A stretch of 64,000 nt of DNA from UTCFX2 sp963788305 (GCA_963788305.1 CAWBGK010000014.1:80684-144683); one strand, 5' to 3'. Counted from the stretch's first letter, positions 9,620 to 19,412 are shown. Program-made: numbers and translations. The notes: generated from the sequence alone by a model not told the origin.

Positions 9620-9644
9620 ATACCAGTATAATAAGACCTGGTAT
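9620..9644 (+). promoter_or_regulatory. Inverted repeat over a -10-like box upstream of sugar importer
   Basis: ATACCAG (9620-9626) and CTGGTAT (9638-9644) flank TATAAT (9627-9632), about 270 bases before the binding-protein start. A dyad overlapping a -10 element is a typical repressor arrangement. No well-placed -35 box is seen, so this is tentative. Confidence 0.35.
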
Positions 9645-9911
9645 GCGTTACATCATTAGGATGGATGATAGCCAAAACAGTGATAACGAGCCTCTCCCAG
9701 TTCTTCAAGGACGTTTTGTGCATTCTGATAGAAGTAGATAGCCTATGAGGTGCTGCTGTTGTTGTTTGAGCCTGCCAATTATTTTACTTCTGCTCTTTAT
9801 CCTTGCAGGCTTGCTGGCATCATTGGTGCCCAGTTTGATGCTGAACCTTGGGGGTTACAGTTATTGATAGATGCACGACCCAATTTCAACCAGTTGTACG
9901 GAGGAGAAAAT

Positions 9912-11333
9912 ATGAAAGCAACAATAAGATTGATTTCGATCCTGGCAGTCCTGAGCATGGTCTTGGCTGCGTGCGCCCCGGCAGCCACCCCGGCTCCGGC
10001 GACCGAAGCGCCCGCTCCGGCCGCCACCGAAGCGCCTGCGCCTGTCGCACCCGCTGCCACCGAAGCGCCTGCGCCTGCCGCCACGGAAGCGCCCGCGCCA
10101 GTCGAGACGGAACCGCCAGCGCCCGCCGAGAAAGCCACCGTCCATGTGCTGACGATGGAGCAGGCTGGACCGACGGTAGACGAGATGAATTCGATCGTCG
10201 CCGAGTTCAACACCCAACACCCGGACGTCGAAGTCCTGATCGATTATGTGGCCTACGACGCGCTGCATGACAAGATCACGACCGCGATGGCCTCCACGCC
10301 GCCAGCCTACGACGTCTTCCTGGTCGACGACATCTGGTACGCCGAGTTCGCCGACAAGGGCTACGTCTTCAACGCGACCGACAAGATCACTCAGGAGATG
10401 CGCGACGGCATCTTCGAAGCTGCCTGGGAAATCCCAACCGTGGACGGTCAAGTGTACGGCATGCCCTGGCTGCTGGACCAGAAATACTTCTACTACAACG
10501 AGAAAATCCTGGCAGACGCCGGCATCGCTGCCCCTCCCAAGACCTGGGAAGAGCTGGTCGATCAGGCGAAGGTGATCCAGGAAAAAGGCCTGGTCGAGTA
10601 CCCGATCGTCTGGTCCTGGGGCCAGTACGAAGCTGCGATCTGCGACTGGGTCACGCTGCTTTACGGCAACGGCGGCATGATGGCCGATGAAGCCGGAAAC
10701 CCGGTCTTCAATAACGAAGCCGGCGTCAAGACTCTCGAGTGGATGGTCAAATCGATCGACGACGGCGTCACCAACCCCTCCTCGATCTCCTATGTCGAAG
10801 AAGACGTCCGCAACGTCTTCTCGCAGGGCAAGGCTGCCTTTGCGTTGAACTGGAACTACATGTTCGACCTGGTCAACTTCAACACCGAGCAGTCGCAGGT
10901 CACCGGCCAGATCAAGATGGCCCTGATGCCCGCGTTTGCCGCGGGCGGCGTTGAAAGCGCCACGATCGACGGCTCGATGGGCTTCTCGGTCGCCGCGACT
11001 TCTGCCTTCCCGGATGCAGCCTGGGCGTACGTCGAGTACCTGACTTCTAAGCCCGTCCAGGAAAAGTATTCCGCTCACATGCTCCCGATCTGGGAAACCA
11101 GCTTCGCAGGCGCCGGCGGCGAAGCGCTTGCCGCTGTCAGCCCGGTCACCGCAGTGACCGTGCCGATGTTCCAGATGCAGTTCCCGTTCTCGCACGTCCG
11201 CCCCAAAGTGCCGTTCTACCCCGAGGCATCCAAGGCGCTCCAGCTCGCCCTGCAGGAAGCTCTGACAAAGACGAAGAGCCCGCAGCAAGCGCTGGATGAC
11301 GCGGCTGCGAAATGGACTGAGCTGATGCAGTAG
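9912..11333 (+). CDS. Sugar ABC transporter substrate-binding lipoprotein (family 1)
   Basis: A 473-residue extracellular solute-binding protein. The ATG at 9912 is chosen over one 162 bases upstream because GGAGGAG precedes it and a signal peptide begins there, with lipobox LAAC and Cys21 as the lipidated residue. A 45-residue Ala/Pro/Thr/Glu-rich linker (APAATEAPAP units) tethers the binding domain away from the membrane. The mature part is a maltose/multiple-sugar-type binding protein (AAFALNWNYMFDL, DGSMGFSVAATS). The two permeases follow after a hairpin. A CUT1 oligosaccharide role is inferred from gene order; the sugar is unknown. Confidence 0.93.
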   Translation: MKATIRLISILAVLSMVLAACAPAATPAPATEAPAPAATEAPAPVAPAATEAPAPAATEAPAPVETEPPAPAEKATVHVLTMEQAGPTVDEMNSIVAEFNTQHPDVEVLIDYVAYDALHDKITTAMASTPPAYDVFLVDDIWYAEFADKGYVFNATDKITQEMRDGIFEAAWEIPTVDGQVYGMPWLLDQKYFYYNEKILADAGIAAPPKTWEELVDQAKVIQEKGLVEYPIVWSWGQYEAAICDWVTLLYGNGGMMADEAGNPVFNNEAGVKTLEWMVKSIDDGVTNPSSISYVEEDVRNVFSQGKAAFALNWNYMFDLVNFNTEQSQVTGQIKMALMPAFAAGGVESATIDGSMGFSVAATSAFPDAAWAYVEYLTSKPVQEKYSAHMLPIWETSFAGAGGEALAAVSPVTAVTVPMFQMQFPFSHVRPKVPFYPEASKALQLALQEALTKTKSPQQALDDAAAKWTELMQ

Positions 11334-11356
11334 TAGTGATATAGGTTTTTCAAATC

Positions 11357-11390
11357 GTACCCTGAGGGTTCTACAGAGCCCTCAGGGTAC
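11357..11390 (+). terminator. Hairpin between binding protein and permease genes
   Basis: GTACCCTGAGGG (11357-11368) pairs perfectly with CCCTCAGGGTAC (11379-11390); no strong T run follows. In this position it probably acts as a partial terminator or 3'-end stabiliser, so that more binding protein than permease is made. Confidence 0.6.
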
Positions 11391-11458
11391 TTACCATCAG
11401 ACGGGCATTACCTCTCGTCCGCGATTCGATTTTCAGATCGACAGAACCTGGATCTTCT

Positions 11459-12350
11459 ATGTCCCTCAGCCGCCGAGAAAATCTGATTGGTCTTTTTTTT
11501 GTGCTGCCGGCGCTGCTCATCATCCTGGGCATTACGCTGCAGCCGGTCCTCAGCACGCTTTACCTGAGCTTTTTCGATGCCAGCCTGAGCAAGACCGCTG
11601 AAAACGTATTTATCGGCCTCGAAAACTACATTGACCTGCTGACCGATAAGGTCTTTTGGGCCACCATCCAGCGCACGCTCTACTTCACATTCGTCTCGGT
11701 CGGCGTCGAGCTGCTACTAGGGCTCGGGATCGCCCAGCTGATCCAATCCAAGCCCTTCGGCTGGCAGTTCCTGCGGATCAGCCTGATCATCCCGTGGGCG
11801 GTGCCGACGATTGTCAATGGGACGATGTGGCGCTGGATTTACAACGCCGACTACGGCGCGCTCGAACGGCCTGCTATCCCAGCTTGGGCTCATCAACCAC
11901 TATATACCGTTTCTCACCAGGCCTCAGACCGCGATGAACCTGGTGATCCTGGCGGATATCTGGCACAGCGTCCCGTTTATCGCCCTGATCCTGCAGGCTG
12001 CCCTGGCGACGCTCCCGGCCGAGCTCGAAGAAGCCGCCGCGGTGGACGGCGCCAGCGCCTGGCAGCGCTTCTTCCAGATCCGCCTTCCGCTGCTCCGCTC
12101 GGCGATCCTGGTCGCGCTGGTGATCCGGACTGTGGAAGCATTTCGGGTTTTTGATATTATCTATGTCATCACTGCCGGTGGCCCGGCCTTCGGGACGACG
12201 ACGATCTCATTCCTGACCTATCTCGAGACGTTCAGCTTCGGTCATGTCGGCCGCGGCGCGGCTCTCTCCTTCCTGATCTCATTTTTCACCCTGGCGATGG
12301 CGATCCTGTATATCCGCTTCCTGTACCGGCCGGAGGACCGCGCCATATGA
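11459..12350 (+). CDS. Sugar ABC transporter permease, MalF/UgpA type, frameshifted
   Basis: Inner-membrane subunit of the importer, with about six predicted membrane helices starting with LIGLFFVLPALLIILGI. The C-terminal half carries the ATPase-coupling EAA loop (EEAAAVDGASAWQRFFQIRLP). The N-terminal half ends in TMWRWIYNADYGALE and the family alignment resumes in another frame as NGLLSQLGLINHYIPFL; a one-base shift near 11862 joins them. The stop overlaps the next permease start (ATGA). No ATPase gene lies in the operon, as is common for CUT1 systems that share an MsmK-like ATPase encoded elsewhere. Confidence 0.85.
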
Positions 12351-13198
12351 ACCGCGGCAGAAATCCCACCCTGCTCTTTCTGCTCACCATCCCGGTCCTG
12401 CTTTTCATCTATATGCCGATCGCCTGGCTGGTGATCTCCTCGATCTCGACCCGGGCCGAGCTGCTGAATACCCCGATCCATTGGATCCCGCAGAACCCGA
12501 CACTGAAGAATTACATCAGCATCCTGACGCCCGGCACGGCGGCTTCCGAAGTCTCGAAGACCTTCATGATCACCTTGCGGAATTCGCTCCTCGTCTCCAC
12601 TGCGGTGACGATCATTTGTTTATCGATCGGGTCTCTCGCAGCCTATTCGCTCTCGCGAATGCGTGTCCGCTTCCGAGGCTGGGTGCTGATCGGGATCATG
12701 GCCACCCGGATGATCCCGGAGGTCTCGCTGATCATCCCGCTCTACATCATCGCGGTCAAGATCGGGCTCTACAACACGCCGCCGGTGCTGATCCTGACCT
12801 ACCTGAGCTTCGCCCTGCCTTTCGCGATCTGGCTGATGGTCTCCTTCTTTGACACGATCCCAATCGAGCTGGAAGACGCCGCCCGGATCGACGGGGCTTC
12901 GCACATCCGAACCCTGTTCTCGATCATCCTGCCGATTTCCACACCCGGACTGGTCTCCACCGCGCTGTTCGTCTTCCTCACCGCCTGGGACGAGTTCTTC
13001 TTTGCGCTGCTCCTCACCAGCACGGTCGCCGCGAAGACCGTCCCGGTCGCGATCGCCGAGTTCGCCGGGCGCTACGTGGTCGACGTCGGCGGGATGATGG
13101 CCGGCGGTGTGATCGCAGCCGTCCCACCGGTGCTGCTCTCGCTGCTCTTCGCCCGCTATATCGTCAGCGGTCTGACCGCCGGCGCGGTGAAAGGCTGA
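12347..13198 (+). CDS. Sugar ABC transporter permease, MalG/UgpE type
   Basis: A 283-residue inner-membrane subunit with six predicted helices (first LLFLLTIPVLLFIYMPIAWLV) and the EAA loop ELEDAARIDGASHIRTLFSI. Its start overlaps the MalF-type stop codon, so the pair is translationally coupled. Together with the preceding permease it forms the translocation channel fed by the lipoprotein. Intact. The ROK gene follows after 11 bases, so the importer and the sugar-modifying enzymes are one transcription unit. Confidence 0.93.
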   Translation: MNRGRNPTLLFLLTIPVLLFIYMPIAWLVISSISTRAELLNTPIHWIPQNPTLKNYISILTPGTAASEVSKTFMITLRNSLLVSTAVTIICLSIGSLAAYSLSRMRVRFRGWVLIGIMATRMIPEVSLIIPLYIIAVKIGLYNTPPVLILTYLSFALPFAIWLMVSFFDTIPIELEDAARIDGASHIRTLFSIILPISTPGLVSTALFVFLTAWDEFFFALLLTSTVAAKTVPVAIAEFAGRYVVDVGGMMAGGVIAAVPPVLLSLLFARYIVSGLTAGAVKG

Positions 13199-13209
13199 CG
13201 GCCCGCCTC

Positions 13210-14277
13210 ATGCTCCTGCGCACCTCCATCCAGTCGGTTAAGTCCGGCGACATCGCCATCGGGATCGACCTCGGGGCGACGATCGTCCGCCTGGGAGCTT
13301 TAACACCTTCCGGCGAGCTGACCGCTTCGCGGGAAGCCGAAATCCGGGCTGAAGAAGGCCCGGCTGCTGGCTTGGAGCGGATCACCAGTCAGATCGCCGC
13401 GCTGCTCGAACGACCGGAGCTGCAGGACCGCCGCCTGGTGGGGATTGGGGTCGGCTCGACCGGTCCGACAGATACCGATCGCGGCTTGCTGCTCAATCCG
13501 CTGACGATGCCCGGCTGGCTGGATGTGCCGATCGTGGCTGCGCTGCAGGAGCGCTTCAAGGTCCCGGTCTCGCTGGAAAACGACGCCGACGCGGCCGCGT
13601 TGGGCGAATACTGGCAGGGCGCCGCCCGCCCGCTCCATCCGGACGATCCGCCGGTCCGCCGGCTCTACGCCGTCACCGTCGGCACCGGGGTCGGCACAGC
13701 GTTCATCCACGCCGGGCAGGTCGTGCGCGGCGCGCAGGGCTTTCATCCGGAAGGCGGGCACATGGTCGTCGACCCTTCTGGCCCGGAATGCTACTGCGGC
13801 GGGCGCGGCTGCCTGGAAAGCCTGTGCAGCGGCACGGCGATCGGCCGGTCCGCCCGCCAGCGGCTCACGGCATCGCCCGAATCCGGAAATTTGCTGCTCG
13901 GGCTTGCCGGCGGATCGATTGAGGCTGTGGACGCCCGCCTGGTCGCCGAAGCAGCCCGGCAGGGCGATCCGCTCGCATCGCAGGTGATCTCCGACGCCGC
14001 CAACGGATTAGCCCTGGGCATCTTCAACATCCTGATGCTTTTCTACCCGGAGATGATCGTGCTCAGCGGCGGGGTGATGCGCAGCAGCGACCTGTTCATG
14101 CCCGCGGTCGAAAAAATCCTGCAGGCCGCATCCGGTTATGTCCCGGTTGAGCCGGTGCGCATCCTGCCTGCCCGGCTTGGCTATTTTGCCGGCGTCTACG
14201 GGGCCGCCTTCGCCCTGCTGACCGCGATCCATTATCCCCTCTCTGGCATCCCTGAAGCCTGGAAGAATTCGCAATGA
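13210..14277 (+). CDS. ROK-family sugar kinase
   Basis: A 355-residue ROK protein with IGIDLGATIVRLG (ATP phosphate-binding), LENDADAAALGEYW, the TVGTGVGTAFI loop and a canonical zinc/ROK motif CYCGGRGCLES. There is no helix-turn-helix domain, so it is a kinase rather than a repressor. It probably phosphorylates the sugar imported by the upstream transporter. It overlaps the following SIS gene by four bases. It is a second ROK+SIS pair in this island; unlike the copy at 4364-5364 it keeps the standard Cys cluster. Confidence 0.9.
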   Translation: MLLRTSIQSVKSGDIAIGIDLGATIVRLGALTPSGELTASREAEIRAEEGPAAGLERITSQIAALLERPELQDRRLVGIGVGSTGPTDTDRGLLLNPLTMPGWLDVPIVAALQERFKVPVSLENDADAAALGEYWQGAARPLHPDDPPVRRLYAVTVGTGVGTAFIHAGQVVRGAQGFHPEGGHMVVDPSGPECYCGGRGCLESLCSGTAIGRSARQRLTASPESGNLLLGLAGGSIEAVDARLVAEAARQGDPLASQVISDAANGLALGIFNILMLFYPEMIVLSGGVMRSSDLFMPAVEKILQAASGYVPVEPVRILPARLGYFAGVYGAAFALLTAIHYPLSGIPEAWKNSQ

Positions 14278-15393
14278 ACCCATATCTCGCCGATATCCTC
14301 AGCCAGCCGGATTCGCTTCGCCTGGCGCTCCAAAAATCCAATTTCGCTTCGCTTGAGCCGCTTGCCCGTGAGCTGGACGCCGGTCGCATCGATCGGATCG
14401 TGCTCACCGGGATGGGCGCTTCCTTCTACGGGCTGTATCCCGCCTGGCTGCATCTCGCCGCCGCAGGGCTGCCGGCGCTCTGGGTGGACGCAGCCGAGCT
14501 CGTCCACCATGCTCCCCGGCTGGTGGGGGATAAGACCCTGGTTTGGGCCGCTTCGCAGTCCGGTCGCAGCGCCGAGGTTACGAGCTTGCTCGAAAAGCTG
14601 GAAGTTCGACCTGCAGCCGCGCTGATCGCGATCACCAACGACCCGGAGAGTCCCGCTCGCTCGGGCGGGCCGGGATTGGCCGGGATCCTGCCTGCTGCCG
14701 ATCTTTGCAGAGCCGGAAGCGTCCGTGTCCACCCGCACCTACCTGAACACCCTCGCGATCAGCCAGGTCGCCGCTCAAATCCTGATTCCAGGCGGGTTTT
14801 CGCGATCGTTCCAGGAAATCCAGGCTGCCGCGACCGCAGACCTGCTCCAGGCGGCTGATCGGGTCGAAGACTACCTCGAAAACCGTTGGGTCGCGCTGGA
14901 CCAGATCGAGACATTTCTCAATTCCCTGCCGCCGTCTTCACCGCCAGCCGGGCCGCTGATCACCCTGATCGGGCGCGGCGCTTCCCTCGCTGCTGCATAT
15001 TGCGGAGCGCTGTACATCCAGGAAGCCGCCAAGATCCCGGCGCTCGGCTTTCAAGCCGGCGAGTTCCGGCACGGTCCGCTCGAGTTTGCATCTCCGTCGG
15101 CAGGGTTTTGGGTCTTCAGCGGGGTCTCCGGGACGGAAGCCAGCCGGATAAATCGCAAGCTGTTCGACGAGCTGCGCAGCTACGGCGCCCCAACCCGGCT
15201 GCTTGAGTCTGCCCAGGGCGGCAGCGGTCAGCCAGCGAGCGAGGGGCTTCTCGCGATGCCCGCTGTCTCCGGGCTTGGCCTGCCGCTGGGAGAGATCGTC
15301 CCGATCCAGCTGCTCAGCTTCCGGCTTGCCGAGCGCCAGGGCATCCTGCCCGGCTCGTTCCGGCATATCGGAAAAATTACATCGGTTGAATAG
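14274..15393 (+). CDS. SIS-domain sugar-phosphate isomerase (GlmS-isomerase-like), frameshifted
   Basis: A two-SIS-domain protein of about 370 residues. The first domain has VLTGMGASFYGLYPAW and WAASQSGRSAEV; the second has IGRGASLAAAYCGALY and FQAGEFRHGPLEF, the last matching the GlmS-type substrate loop. The frame breaks near 14660 and resumes upstream of STRTYLNTLAISQ. It probably converts an amino-sugar or ketose phosphate produced by the co-transcribed ROK kinase. Last gene of the importer operon; a strong hairpin follows. Confidence 0.82.
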
Positions 15394-15431
15394 GATGGGT
15401 CTTTCTTTACCAAGATTGTGCGATGACTGAA

Positions 15432-15467
15432 AAATCAATGATCCTGGTCGACCAGGATTATTGATTT
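15432..15467 (+). terminator. Long hairpin ending the importer operon
   Basis: A 17-bp stem with one G-T pair (15432-15448 with 15451-15467, centre CG) lies about 40 bases after the SIS stop codon. It has little loop, so it could also be a protein-binding palindrome; the position favours transcription termination or 3'-end protection. Confidence 0.6.
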
Positions 15468-15479
15468 AAGTGGAAGGTC

Positions 15480-15590
15480 TCTTCGCGCCCTTTGATTCCT
15501 TTGATCTCTTCGTGTTTTAATCTCTGATCTTTGCTGTTTTATACTCTTTGCGTCCTTTGCGTCTGCGCTTTGCGGTTCGATCTTTACTCA
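15480..15590. repeat. Degenerate short repeats rich in CTTTGCG
   Basis: A run of imperfect units such as CTTTGATTCCTTTGATCTCT, then CTTTGCGTCCTTTGCGTC and GCGCTTTGCGGTTCG. It is non-coding between two converging genes. Similar CTTTGCGTC strings are familiar to me from intergenic DNA of unrelated environmental bacteria. Function unknown. Confidence 0.5.
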
Positions 15591-15596
15591 TTCCCC

Positions 15597-16785
15597 TCAC
15601 GCCAGCTTGCTGAGCGCCGCTTCGATCCGCTCCAGCCCGGCTTCGATGTTCTCGAACGAGTTCACGTACGACAGGCGCAGGTAGCCTTCGCCGTGCACCC
15701 CAAAAGACGACCCCGGCAGCACGGCCACGCCGGCTTCGTCCAGCAGCAGGTCGGAAAGCTCTTCCGACGACCTCCCAAAGGATTTCACGTTCGGGAACGC
15801 GTAGAAGGCGCCTTGCGGGGTCCGGCAGCTCACCCCGGGGATCCGGTTGAGCCCCGCGACGACCATATCGCGGCGCTTCTGGTAGATCCTCAGAAGCTCG
15901 GCGACCCGCTCCTGCGGACCCTGCAGCGCTTCCAGCCCGGCAAACTGGGTGAAGTGGGCCGTGCAGCCGACCGAATGCTGGATCAGCAGCTCGACTTTCT
16001 TCGCCAGCCCTGCCGGCATGATCCCGTAGCCCAGCCGCCAGCCGGTCATCGCGTAGGTCTTGGAAAAGCCGTCGGCGATGATCGTCCGCTCCTCCATCCC
16101 GGGCAGTGCCGCGATCGAAGGCGCCTTCAGCCCGTCGTAGACGATTTGCGCATAGATTTCATCGGACATCACCCAGGCATTCGTTCTGGATCGCAGCCTC
16201 TGCGATCACCTCCAGGTCCCGGACCGGGATCACACCGCCGGTCGGGTTCCCGGGCGAGTTCAGGATGATCATCTTCGTCCGTTTGCTGACCAGCCGTTGG
16301 AACGCCTCCAGGTCGAACGAAAAATCGTTCTCCTCCTCGAGCGGCACCGGCACAGGCACGCCTCCGGCGACCCCGATCATCGCCTCATAGGTCGGAAAGC
16401 CAGGGTCCGGGTAGATCACCTCGTCGCCCGGCTCGACCAGCGCCAGCGTCGGGAAAAACAGCGCTGGTTTTGCACCCGGACCGACCACGACCTGCTCCGG
16501 TTTGAGATCCAGCCCACGCTGCGCGCCGGCAGATTCTGCAATGGCTTCCCTCAATGTCATCATCCCGGGCGATGGCGTGTAGCGCGTCTTCCCCGCCTGG
16601 ATTGCCTGGATTCCGGCTTCGGTGACGTTTTCAAACGTCTCAAAATCCGGCTGGCCGAGCTCGAAGTGGATGATTTCCCTGCCGGTCTTCTCTAAAGCCT
16701 GCGCCCTGGCGAAAACCTGGTAAGCGCCCTCTTCCCTGAGCCGGCCAATTCGCTCAGCATAGTGTTCCGTGATCTGATGGGTCAT
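15597..16785 (-). CDS. Class I/II pyridoxal-phosphate aminotransferase (aspartate-type), frameshifted
   Basis: About 395 residues from the ATG at 16785 (AGGAAT upstream). Family landmarks: FELGQPDFETF, RYTPSPGMMTLREAIAE, VVGPGAKPALFFPT, ILNSPGNPTGG, SDEIYAQIVYDG, and the PLP-lysine motif FSKTYAMTGWRLGY. The frame breaks near 16170 between NEC and MSDEIYA and resumes perfectly, so an indel error is likely. It should transfer an amino group between an amino acid and a 2-oxo acid in the cytoplasm; the substrate is not certain. It follows panB by 77 bases on the same strand. Confidence 0.87.
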
Positions 16786-16862
16786 GGCTAGATTCCTGCT
16801 CGATAGGTATCCGATTGTGCCAGTCTGGAGTGATGCGCGGTTACCCGCTTTCTGCTGGAAGA

Positions 16863-17729
16863 TCAATGGCTGCCGTGCCCCAGCATCTCGGTCAGGGCGA
16901 CGTACTCTTCGTCAGTCATCCCGAACCAGTTTTCGGGCTGCGGGAAGGTCTTCTCGCTGACTTCCTTGACGTACTGGCCGAGCCCGTCCTGGATGACCTT
17001 GCCCGCTTCGCCGAATACCTTGGCCATGCGCGGCTTGAACTTCGGGTAGAGCCCGAAGCAGTCGTGGTAGATCAGCAACTGGCCGTGCGCGTGCGGTCCG
17101 GAGCCCAGGCTCATGATGATGCAGCCGTCGGCCCGCTCGGTGATGAGCTTGCAGACCCGGTCGGGCACCATCTCGAGCAGAATGCAGAACGCGCCGGCTT
17201 CTTCGAGGGCTTTCGCCGAGTCGATGATCTTCTTCGCCTGCAGCGCGCCCTTGCCCTGCACCTTGAAGCCGCCCAGCGCGCTGACCGACTGCGGGGTCAA
17301 TCCCAGGTGGCCGATCGCGGGGATGCCGGCCCTGACGATGCCTGCAATCCGGTCCGCCATCTCGACGCCGCCTTCCAGCTTGATCGCGTCGCACCCGGCT
17401 TCAGCCATGAAGCGCCCGGCGTTGCGGATCGCGCTCTCGACCGACGGTTGGTAGCTCATGTACGGCATGTCGCCGATCACGAACGCGGTCGGCGCGCCGC
17501 GCCGCACGGCCTGGCTGTGCCGGATCATGTCTTCCATCGTCACGGGAAGGGTCGAGTCGAAGCCCAGGATCGTCATCCCCAGGCTGTCTCCGACCAGGAT
17601 CATCTCAATCCCGGCCTGGTCCTGGAAGTGGGCGGTCGGGTAGTCGTAGCAGGTCAGCCATGTGATCGGCTCGCCGTTCTGGACCTTTTTAAACAGATAG
17701 GGCAGTGTGATTTTCTTTCGATCGGTCAT
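16863..17729 (-). CDS. panB: 3-methyl-2-oxobutanoate hydroxymethyltransferase
   Basis: A 288-residue PanB, the first committed step of pantothenate and coenzyme A synthesis: it adds a hydroxymethyl group from methylenetetrahydrofolate to ketoisovalerate. Visible motifs: TCYDYPTA, LVGDSLGM (metal and substrate binding), AIKLEGGVEMAD, GHLGLTPQSVSALGGF and the catalytic-Glu stretch LLEMVPDRV. AGGAGG lies 6 bases before the ATG. Intact and of usual length. panC and panD are not nearby. Confidence 0.96.
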   Translation of the reverse strand: MTDRKKITLPYLFKKVQNGEPITWLTCYDYPTAHFQDQAGIEMILVGDSLGMTILGFDSTLPVTMEDMIRHSQAVRRGAPTAFVIGDMPYMSYQPSVESAIRNAGRFMAEAGCDAIKLEGGVEMADRIAGIVRAGIPAIGHLGLTPQSVSALGGFKVQGKGALQAKKIIDSAKALEEAGAFCILLEMVPDRVCKLITERADGCIIMSLGSGPHAHGQLLIYHDCFGLYPKFKPRMAKVFGEAGKVIQDGLGQYVKEVSEKTFPQPENWFGMTDEEYVALTEMLGHGSH

Positions 17730-17984
17730 CTAGATCCTCCTGTTTGATTTGTTTCCTGTATTATAAATTAGAACCGGTTGGATGATGTCCTTCAAGTTTT
17801 TGGTGAAGGATGATTTCATTGAAAATCAAGATTTCTTATGCAATCTAAACAATTGGTCGATTCGGAGTTGGTATAATCACTCTTTAGTCAAAAAAATGAA
17901 ACGAATCCAGAGGTTTTCAGAGCTTTTGATGATGGGATTTTAAAATGCTGAAAATCAAAATGGATGACCCTGGAGTGAAGCACG

Positions 17985-19412
17985 ATGTGGAAGAAAATAT
18001 TGATTGTGCTCTTGATCGTCCTTGCGGGTGCAGGGGCTTACTATTTCTACACCCGCTCGCAAGCAGCGAAAAAAGTGTCCGAAGCAACCGCCAGCCTCAA
18101 GACAGCCGCCCTCGAAACCGGCGTTCTGGAAACAGGGATCAGCGCCACCGGTCGGGTTCGCTCCCAACAAACAGCCGATTTGACCTGGGGGACCTCGGGA
18201 ATCGTCGCAACAGTCGACGCAGTCCTGGGTGATTCTGTTAAACCCGGCGATGTGCTGGCCAACCTGGCCCAATCCTCCCTGCCGCAGGCCGTGATCAAGG
18301 CCCAATCCGATCTGTTCACCGCCCAGGAGCAGCTCGAAGGCCTGTACACCGCGGCCGAGGACTCCCGCATCCAGGCGATGAAGGACATCTCGACCTACGA
18401 GCAGGAGCTGCGCGACGCCCAGTACCAGCTGGACAACTTCACGATCCCGTCGGGTCAAAAAGGGATGGACACGGTCGCGGCAGTGGCGGAGATGAAAGTC
18501 AGGCTGGATGCGGCTCGCAAAGCATTCGAGCCTTACAGGTACTTCCCCTCGACGGACGATACCCGCGAGGATCTGCTGGTGGACCTTAACGAAGCCCAGG
18601 CGGACTACGACTCGGCCCTCAAACGCCTGAACTACGAATACGAGCTGGAGGTCGCCCAATCCAATTTGAAAAAAGCTCACCAGAATTATCAGACCTGGAA
18701 GGGCGGGCCGAACCCGGATGAAGTCGAATCCGTCCAGGCGGCGATCGCCGCAGCCGAAGCAGCGCTCAGCCAATCCTGGATCGAAGCCCCCTTCGGCGGG
18801 ACGATCACCCGCAGCGAGCCCAAGCCAGGTGACAAGATCGCTTCAGGAGATCCGGCTTTCCGGATAGACGACCTCACGGCGATGTTCGTCGATGTCTCGG
18901 TCAGCGAGGTGGACATCGACCTTGTCCAGGTCGGGCAGCCTGCAAAGGTTACCTTCGACGCCCTGCGCAGTCGGGAATTCCTGGGTGAGGTCGTCGAAGT
19001 CGCGCCGGTCAGCCAGGATGGGGAGACGACGGTGAACTTCACCGTTTCTGTCCAGCTCACAGACCCGGACCCAAGCGTCCGACCGGGGATGACCGCCGAG
19101 GTCGAGATCATCATCTCACGCAGTGATGCGGCGCTGTTGATCCCGAACGAAGCCGTCAGGACAGAAAATGGGTCAAAGGTAGTCTACCTGATGAAGCCGG
19201 GTGGGGCGATGGTCCCGGTGGAAATCAGCCTGGGCGCCTCGTCCGATCAATACAGCGAGCTGGTCTCCGGTGAATTGAAAACCGGGGATCTGGTCGTCCT
19301 CAACCCGGCCGAGGCCGAAACCGACCAGCGCATCATGCCGTTCATGATGGGTGGCCCGCCTCCGGGCGTCCGCAACCGCAGCAGTGGTTCCCAGCAGGGT
19401 CCCAGGCCGTGA
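17985..19412 (+). CDS. HlyD/MacA-type membrane-fusion (adaptor) protein
   Basis: A 475-residue adaptor anchored by an N-terminal helix (KILIVLLIVLAGAGAYYFY). It has the order expected for a MacA-like protein: a split lipoyl domain (ISATGRVRSQQTADLTWGTS and later WIEAPFGGTITRSEPKPGDK), a central alpha-helical hairpin (about residues 85-255) and a C-terminal beta-barrel (DVSVSEVDIDLVQVGQPAKV). It should connect the MacB-type permease to the outside. Its stop overlaps the GTG start of the ATPase. The last 25 residues are Gly/Pro/Ser-rich. The exported substrate is unknown. Confidence 0.9.
   Translation: MWKKILIVLLIVLAGAGAYYFYTRSQAAKKVSEATASLKTAALETGVLETGISATGRVRSQQTADLTWGTSGIVATVDAVLGDSVKPGDVLANLAQSSLPQAVIKAQSDLFTAQEQLEGLYTAAEDSRIQAMKDISTYEQELRDAQYQLDNFTIPSGQKGMDTVAAVAEMKVRLDAARKAFEPYRYFPSTDDTREDLLVDLNEAQADYDSALKRLNYEYELEVAQSNLKKAHQNYQTWKGGPNPDEVESVQAAIAAAEAALSQSWIEAPFGGTITRSEPKPGDKIASGDPAFRIDDLTAMFVDVSVSEVDIDLVQVGQPAKVTFDALRSREFLGEVVEVAPVSQDGETTVNFTVSVQLTDPDPSVRPGMTAEVEIIISRSDAALLIPNEAVRTENGSKVVYLMKPGGAMVPVEISLGASSDQYSELVSGELKTGDLVVLNPAEAETDQRIMPFMMGGPPPGVRNRSSGSQQGPRP

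Noticed and set aside
9861..11288. Minus-strand open frame of about 475 codons opposite the binding-protein gene
   Set aside because: Antisense to a lipoprotein gene with clear lipobox and family sequence; the translated text is low-complexity Arg/Gly/Asp.
16815..17747. Plus-strand open frame of about 310 codons
   Set aside because: Exactly opposite panB; no homology.
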